Origin: DATBQN01 sp963755825
Lineage (GTDB): Bacteria; Acidobacteriota; Thermoanaerobaculia; Multivoradales; UBA5704
Reading direction: 5' to 3'
Length of the DNA stretch: 64,000 bases
Assembly (NCBI GenBank): GCA_963755825.1
Contig: CAVWLA010000003.1
Span: 1,798,001-1,862,000 of the forward strand
Part shown: positions 58,073 through 64,000 of the stretch, piece by piece
How the letters are laid out: every line of letters begins with the position of its first letter
How positions within the stretch are numbered: position 1 is the first letter of the stretch
The notes under the pieces: model-generated
What the model saw: only the letters and a program-made list of their open reading frames with translations
Database searches by the model: none
Told to the model about the DNA's origin: nothing
Program-made: the position numbers and the translations under genes

Positions 58073-58615
58073 GTGGCCGCCACCTCGATCGGCTCCGCAG
58101 ACGCCGGCAGCCGCTTCCTCTGCACCCCGGGCGGCGCCATCCGCCGCGGCCGCCGCCGGCTCGGCGCCCTCTTCCTCGGCCTCTCGCTCCTCCTCGTGGT
58201 GGTGGGCGGCGCCGCCGGCTGGAGCGGCCGGCGCTGGCCGGCGATCTTCGCCCTCGCCGTCGCCCTGGTGCCGTGGACCGCCTGGCGGATGAGCGGCGAC
58301 CTCGACCCCCTCTGGCTGGAGATCGACGGCAGCTCGCTCGTCCTCCAGCTGCGCCGCCGCCGCGAGCGGCGGGACCTCGCCGGCGTCGCCGCCCGCCGGC
58401 TGGGCACCGAGGAGATCGCCCAGCTCGAGCGCCTGGCGACGGCGGGCGGTGTCGCCGCGGGGACCGGCGGCTTCGACTCGCGCCTGTGGGGCGAGTTCGA
58501 CCTCGCGGCGAGCGACCTCTCGCACGCCGTCCTCCTCGACTGGGGCGAGAGCCGGCTCATCGTCACCCCCGATGAACCGCAGGCGTTCCTCGCGGCACTG
58601 ACGCCCGGCGCCTGA
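58073..58615 (+). CDS. Membrane protein with PH-like C-terminal domain, unassigned
   Basis: The 180-residue protein starts with GTG 2 nt after the xerC stop. It has two adjacent transmembrane helices (LGALFLGLSLLLVVVGGAAGW and WPAIFALAVALVPWTAW) followed by a beta-rich domain (LWLEIDGSSLVLQLRRRRERRDLAGVAARRL, LSHAVLLDWGESRLIVTPDEPQAFLAAL), similar in outline to bacterial PH/YcxB-like domains. It interrupts the otherwise conserved xerC-hslV junction. Confidence 0.6.
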   Translation: MAATSIGSADAGSRFLCTPGGAIRRGRRRLGALFLGLSLLLVVVGGAAGWSGRRWPAIFALAVALVPWTAWRMSGDLDPLWLEIDGSSLVLQLRRRRERRDLAGVAARRLGTEEIAQLERLATAGGVAAGTGGFDSRLWGEFDLAASDLSHAVLLDWGESRLIVTPDEPQAFLAALTPGA

Positions 58616-58628
58616 AACCCGCCGGCCG

Positions 58629-58658
58629 GCGGTCCGTAAGGCGGTCCGAGAGCGGTCC
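58629..58658 (+). repeat. Three direct repeats of GCGGTCC upstream of hslV
   Basis: Copies start at 58629, 58641 and 58652 (12- and 11-bp spacing, about one helical turn), 58 bp before the hslV -10 box. A GCGCAC/GTGCGC hairpin follows at 58675-58689. Candidate regulator site for the protease operon. Confidence 0.45.
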
Positions 58659-58715
58659 TTAGAAACCATCGGGGGCGCACCGGGTGCGCATCTCATCCGC
58701 CGGCCACCTCCCTGC

Positions 58716-58721
58716 TACAAT
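58716..58721 (+). promoter_or_regulatory. -10 box (TACAAT) 9 nt before hslV start
   Basis: TACAAT then 9 nt and ATG, without a ribosome-binding site. Confidence 0.55.
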
Positions 58722-58730
58722 CGCGCACCC

Positions 58731-59273
58731 ATGGACACCTTCGCCTCCACCACGGTCCTCCTCGTGCGCCGCGACGGCAAGGTCGCGATGGCGAGCGACG
58801 GCCAGGTGACGATGAACAACTCGACCGTCGTCAAGGGCGGCGCGCGCAAGGTGCGCCGCGCCGGCAAAGGCAAGGTCCTCGTCGGCTTCGCCGGCGGCGG
58901 CGCCGACGCCCTGGCGCTGTTCACCCGCCTGGAGGCCAAGCTCGACGAGTACGGCGGCAACCTCGAGCGCGCCGTCGTCGAGCTCGCCAAGGACTGGCGG
59001 ACGGACCGCGCTCTCCGCCAGCTGCAGGCGGTGATGATCGTCACCGACCAGGCGCAGAGCTTCTTCGTCTCCGGCGCCGGCGAGCTGCTGCAGCCGGACG
59101 AGGAGGACGGCGTCATCGCCATCGGCTCGGGGGCGAACTTCGCGCTCGCCGCGGCGCGCGCCCTGATGCGCCACACCGAGCTCGCCGCCGCCGACATCGT
59201 GCGCGCGGCGATGAAGATCGCGGCGGAGATCTGCGTCTTCACCAACGACCGCCTGACGCTCGAGGAGCTGTAG
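58731..59273 (+). CDS. hslV: HslV (ClpQ) proteasome-like peptidase subunit
   Basis: HslV is the threonine peptidase of the HslUV protease. The 180 residues match the family from TTVLLVRRDGKVAMASDGQVT onward, with VRRAGKGKVLVGFAGGGADALALF, AVVELAKDWRTDR and IGSGANFALAAARAL. Aligned with E. coli, the catalytic Thr is Thr7, so a six-residue propeptide (MDTFAS) must be removed, as in B. subtilis ClpQ. It is 7 nt upstream of hslU. Confidence 0.96.
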   Translation: MDTFASTTVLLVRRDGKVAMASDGQVTMNNSTVVKGGARKVRRAGKGKVLVGFAGGGADALALFTRLEAKLDEYGGNLERAVVELAKDWRTDRALRQLQAVMIVTDQAQSFFVSGAGELLQPDEEDGVIAIGSGANFALAAARALMRHTELAAADIVRAAMKIAAEICVFTNDRLTLEEL

Positions 59274-59280
59274 CCCCGGT

Positions 59281-60697
<1,417 letters not shown>

Positions 60698-60708
<11 letters not shown>

Positions 60709-62467
60709 GGACTGGGCGCCGTATCTCGCCGCGACAGCGCTCGTCCTCGGCCTCACCGCCGGCGGCTGCGGCAAGAAGGGACCGCCGCTGCCGCCGCTCC
60801 GCTACGTGCCGGCGCCGACTAAGGATCTCGCCATCATCCAGCGCGGCACCAACGTCCTGCTGAGCTTCACCTACCCGAAGACGACGCCAGCCGGCATCGC
60901 GTTGAACGGCGTCACCGCGGTCGAGGTCTGGGAGATGGAGCGCCAGGCCCCGCCACCAGCGCCACCGCCGCCGCCGGCAGCGACCAAGCCCGCCGCCGCG
61001 ACCACCACACCGGCCACCAAGCCCGCGGCGGGCCCGACGGCAACGACGCCCGCCGGCTCGACGGCCGCGGGGACGACTCCCCCGGCGACCACACCGTCGT
61101 CGAGCTCGGCCCCGGCTCCGGCGAATCCAACGCCGACGCCGACGATCACCGCCACGGCGACCGCTCCGCCCGTCCTCGGCGCACCGGTTCCGGCGACCCC
61201 GTCGACGCCGGCTCCGGCGACGCCGTCGACCGCGGCGGCGGGGGCGGCGGCGAAGCCGGCGGCCGTGCCCGGCGCCATCGCCACCCCGGCGGTCGGCGCG
61301 GCCTCGGTGCCGCCGCCGGCGGCGAACCTGCCCGGCGGCTTCCCCGCCATCGATCCGCGGGAGCTCGAGGCGAAGGCGAAGCTCCTGGTGAAGATCCAGG
61401 GCGCCGACATCGCCGCCGACACCATCGGCGACAAGGTCGTCATCACCCTCCCGCTCCCCCAGCCCCTGCCGGTGCGCGGAGCGCCGAGCCCAGTGCCGGC
61501 AGCCGGGACACCCGGGGCGGCTGGATCGACGGCGGCGGGCACGGTGGGCACGGCGACGACGACCGCCGCCAAGACCGACGCCAAGCCGAGCGCGAAGGCG
61601 GAGACCGCGAGCGGCAAGACGAACGCCAAGCCGGCGACGACCGATGCGGCGAAGAAGACGGCGGCGACAGCCACCTCGGCGACCACGCCGGCGCCGGCGG
61701 GCGAGCTCGTCCACTACTTCGTCGTCCGCACGACGGGACCGAAGGGCGACCGCTCGGCCTTCTCGAACCAGGCGGCGCTCATCCCCTTCGCGCCGCCGGC
61801 GCCGCCGACCGAGATCAAGCTCGCCGGCAAGGCCGACGGCGTCGAGGTGTCGTGGACCTACCCCGAGCAGCCGGCAGCCGCTCCTCCCGCCGCTGCCACT
61901 GCCCCGTCCGCCGCTGCGGCGACCTCGGCCTCGGCTTCCTCCACCGCGCCGCCCGCCAAGCCGGTCCCCGAGAGGATCCTCGGCTTCAACGTCTACCGCC
62001 GCGACGCCACCACCAAGACCTTCGGCGCCCCGGTGCGCGCCGCCCCCGGCGAGTACCGCTCGACGGTCGACACCACCGCCCGCTTCGGCGAGAGCTACAT
62101 CTACAGCGTCACGGCGATCACCGACCCTGGTCCGCTTCGCGAGAGCGCCATCCAGGGCGAGGCCGAGATCAAGTACGTCGACCGCTTCCCGCCGCCGGCG
62201 CCGACCGAGGTCGTGGCGCTCGCCGAGACGGGGAGCGTGCGCATCGTCTGGCGTGCTTCGTCGGCTCCCGACCTCGGCGGCTACCTGGTCTACCGGCGTC
62301 AGGGCGCCGCGGGAGACTTCCGCAAGCTCACCGAGCAGCCGATCACCGACCTGCAGTATCAGGACATGTCGGTGGCGCGGGGCGCGACCTACACCTACCG
62401 GGTGACGGCGGTCGACAAGTCGGGCAACGAGAGCCCGCCCGGCGAAGCGCAGACGAAGGCGCAGTGA
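60698..62467 (+). CDS. Lipoprotein: LptM-like N-terminus plus fibronectin type III domains
   Basis: The 589-residue protein overlaps hslU by 11 nt. A lipobox (LGLTAGGC) is followed at once by CGKKGPPLPPLRY, the short motif of LptM (YifL), the lipoprotein that helps LptD mature. Residues about 75-330 are Ala/Pro/Thr-rich low complexity and appear to split a first fibronectin type III domain (TNVLLSFTYPKTT ... HYFVVRTTGPKGDRSAFSN). Two more FnIII-like domains follow (PTEIKLAGKADGVEVSWTYP, PTEVVALAETGSVRIVWRAS). It precedes dapF, as yifL does in E. coli. Confidence 0.75.
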
Positions 62468-63315
62468 CCTCCTTCTACAAGCTCTCCGGGAGCGGCAACG
62501 ACTTCATCGCCCTCGCCGAGCCCGCGGCGCCGCCCACCGCCGAGCAGATCCGCGCCTGGTGCCGGCGCGGCGTCTCGCTCGGCGCCGACGGCCTGTTCAC
62601 CCTGCGGCGGCAGGGCGGCGGCGTCGCCATGGGCTACTGGAACGCCGACGGCAAACCCGCCAACCTCTGCCTGAACGGCACCCGCTGCGCCGCGCAGCTC
62701 GCCTTCCATCTCGGCTGGGAGAGCTCGCGGGTGCGCATCGAGACCGCCGCCGAGGCGGTCGACGCCCGCCGGCTCGACGGCGAGGCGGTGGCCCTCGAGC
62801 TGCCGGCGCCGGCGGCGCCGAGCGAGCGGACGATCGAGATCGACGGCCGTTCCTGGACCGGCTGGTCCGTCCTCGTCGGCGTGCCGCACTTCGTCCTCGT
62901 CTGGCCCCAGGGCCTCGCGGCGGCGCCGGTCGTCGAGCTCGGCCGCGCTCTCCGCCTCTCCCCCGCCTTCGCCCCCGCCGGCACCAACGTCGACTTCGTC
63001 CGCTTCCCCTCCCCCGGCACGGTCGAGATCCGCACCTACGAGCGGGGGGTGGAGGACGAGACCCTCTCCTGCGGCACCGGCGCCCTCGCCGCCGCCGCGG
63101 TCGCCATCTCGCTCGGTGCCGCGGGCTCCGGGCCGCTCGCCGTCCACACCCAGAGCGGCCTCGCCCTCTCCGTCGCCATTGCCGGCGAGCGGTCCGACGA
63201 CCCGTGGAGCGGCCGCTGGTCGCTCGGCGGCGACGCGCGGATCGTCGCCGCCGGCGACCTGCTGCCGGCGGCGGAGCTCTCGCCGCCGCCGCCCGACTGG
63301 TCCAGGCCGCGGTGA
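62464..63315 (+). CDS. dapF: Diaminopimelate epimerase
   Basis: DapF converts LL- to meso-diaminopimelate for lysine and peptidoglycan. The 283 residues include FYKLSGSGNDFIAL at the N-terminus, the two catalytic cysteines C75 (LNGTRCAAQ) and C203 (LSCGTGALA), NADGKPANLC and TYERGVEDE. GTG 62464 overlaps the previous stop (GTGA). A Pro/Ser-rich tail is longer than usual. Confidence 0.95.
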   Translation: MTSFYKLSGSGNDFIALAEPAAPPTAEQIRAWCRRGVSLGADGLFTLRRQGGGVAMGYWNADGKPANLCLNGTRCAAQLAFHLGWESSRVRIETAAEAVDARRLDGEAVALELPAPAAPSERTIEIDGRSWTGWSVLVGVPHFVLVWPQGLAAAPVVELGRALRLSPAFAPAGTNVDFVRFPSPGTVEIRTYERGVEDETLSCGTGALAAAAVAISLGAAGSGPLAVHTQSGLALSVAIAGERSDDPWSGRWSLGGDARIVAAGDLLPAAELSPPPPDWSRPR

Positions 63316-63324
63316 GGAATCCGC

Positions 63325-63330
63325 TAGAAT
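63325..63330 (+). promoter_or_regulatory. -10 box (TAGAAT)
   Basis: TAGAAT lies 64 nt before the glycosyltransferase ATG, just after dapF. Confidence 0.35.
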
Positions 63331-63394
63331 GTTGCGGCCGGGCGTCCGCCCGGTGGGCACTCCATGGGTGGGCGCAGGTTCGAGGGCCGCGGCG

Positions 63395-64000
63395 ATGACG
63401 AGCACAACCCGGCGGGTGGCAGCCATCGTGCCGGCCTACAACGAGCAGGAGACGCTGGCGGAGGTCCTCACCGTCCTCAAGGCGATCCCGCTCATCGACG
63501 AGGTGATCGTCGTCTCCGACGGCTCGACCGACGAGACCGTCGCCATCGCCCGCGGCATGAAGCTGAAGACGATCCACCTGCGGCGGAACCAGGGCAAGGC
63601 GGCGGCGATGGCGATGGGGGTCGCCCACACCCGGGCGGACCTCCTCGTCTTCGTCGACGGCGACATCATGAACCTGACCGCGGCGATGCTCGACGAGCTG
63701 ATCCGGCCGGTGCTCGACGACCGCTCCGACATGAACGTCGGCATCCGCCACCGCGGCCGCATCCTCGACGCCTTCCACCGCACCTTCGGGCCCCTCCTCT
63801 CCGGCATCCGCTGCCTGAAGCGCGAGGTCTTCGAGGCGGTTCCCGAGGAGCAGATCGCCGGCTTCGCCATCGAGACCGGCCTCAACTGGGCCTGCCGCCA
63901 GCTCGGCATGCGCACCACGACGACGGTCTTCTTCCACCTCCGCCACCTGGTGAAGGAGAAGAAGCGCGGCTTCTGGCGCGGCGCGCGGGCGCGGGTCGAG
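63395..64000 (+). CDS. Family 2 glycosyltransferase, C-terminus beyond window
   Basis: The 202 visible residues start RVAAIVPAYNEQETLAEVLTVLKAIPLIDEVIVVSDGSTDETVAIA, then HLRRNQGKAAAMAMGVAHTRADLLVFVDGDIMNLT with the DGD metal motif, and IAGFAIETGLNWACRQLGMR. The pattern matches dolichyl-phosphate/glucosyl-type GT2 enzymes and resembles the GT2 at 51858. ATG 63395 is followed directly by the first strand; the gene continues past 64000. Acceptor unknown. Confidence 0.85.
   Translation, partial: MTSTTRRVAAIVPAYNEQETLAEVLTVLKAIPLIDEVIVVSDGSTDETVAIARGMKLKTIHLRRNQGKAAAMAMGVAHTRADLLVFVDGDIMNLTAAMLDELIRPVLDDRSDMNVGIRHRGRILDAFHRTFGPLLSGIRCLKREVFEAVPEEQIAGFAIETGLNWACRQLGMRTTTTVFFHLRHLVKEKKRGFWRGARARVE

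Overview
The window is GC-rich throughout (roughly 70 percent) and densely packed, with many 1-14 nt gene overlaps. It looks like a chromosomal segment of a Gram-negative bacterium, most likely an Acidobacteriota member. The support is an orphan FtsX-type permease of the ADOP (acidobacterial duplicated orphan permease) kind, long Asp-box/BNR secreted proteins, a DUF4388 signalling protein, ADP-heptose synthesis genes and several outer-membrane beta-barrel proteins. The phylum is an inference from gene content. No rRNA is present.

Layout. 1-7.1 kb: a truncated periplasmic binding protein, a porin-like protein, a DUF2064 glycosyltransferase, purE-purK, a secreted Asp-box protein and a saccharopine-dehydrogenase-like reductase. 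7.1-12.4 kb: DinB protein, sucA (2-oxoglutarate dehydrogenase E1), small membrane proteins and a CBM9-like protein. 12.4-24.9 kb: a MarR regulator facing a phytanoyl-CoA dioxygenase, a methyltransferase, an amino-acid permease, pgm, an exported protein, a SEC-C protein, a phospholipase D-type lipoprotein, and a response regulator-GAF-DUF4388 signalling operon. 24.9-26.8 kb: an islet of different base composition with hicAB and an unknown gene, on the 3' side of tRNA-Ala(GGC). 26.8-40.1 kb: hflX, a TlpA-like thioredoxin, MgtC, an outer-membrane barrel, comF, a large outer-membrane protein, a cobalamin adenosyltransferase, an HtrA protease with four PDZ domains followed by a catalytically dead paralogue, and the ADOP permease. 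40.1-45.1 kb: a compact class III lanthipeptide locus (precursor, LanKC synthetase, ABC exporter). 45.1-50 kb: pilB, then rfaE1-rfaE2-heptosyltransferase. 50-54.8 kb: MidA-like methyltransferase, a Cys-rich exported protein, and a glycosyltransferase-DUF547-radical SAM operon whose DUF547 gene carries an apparent one-base frameshift. 54.8-55.1 kb: an array of seven AT-rich palindromes. 55.1-64 kb: DinB protein, trmFO-xerC-(membrane gene)-hslV-hslU, an LptM-like/fibronectin lipoprotein, dapF and a truncated glycosyltransferase.

The most exciting item is the lanthipeptide locus. A 53-residue precursor has a leader with the class III ILxLQ signature and a core with two exact Ser-x2-Ser-x3-Cys motifs. 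It lies directly upstream of a lyase-kinase-cyclase synthetase whose cyclase domain lacks the zinc ligands, and an ABC exporter without a peptidase domain. Secondary points of interest are the AT-rich palindrome array, an inverted-repeat element with a partial second copy 31 kb away, the HtrA/pseudo-HtrA pair, and a recurring arrangement in which a TANNNT-type -10 box ends only 6-10 nt before the start codon, suggesting widespread leaderless mRNAs.
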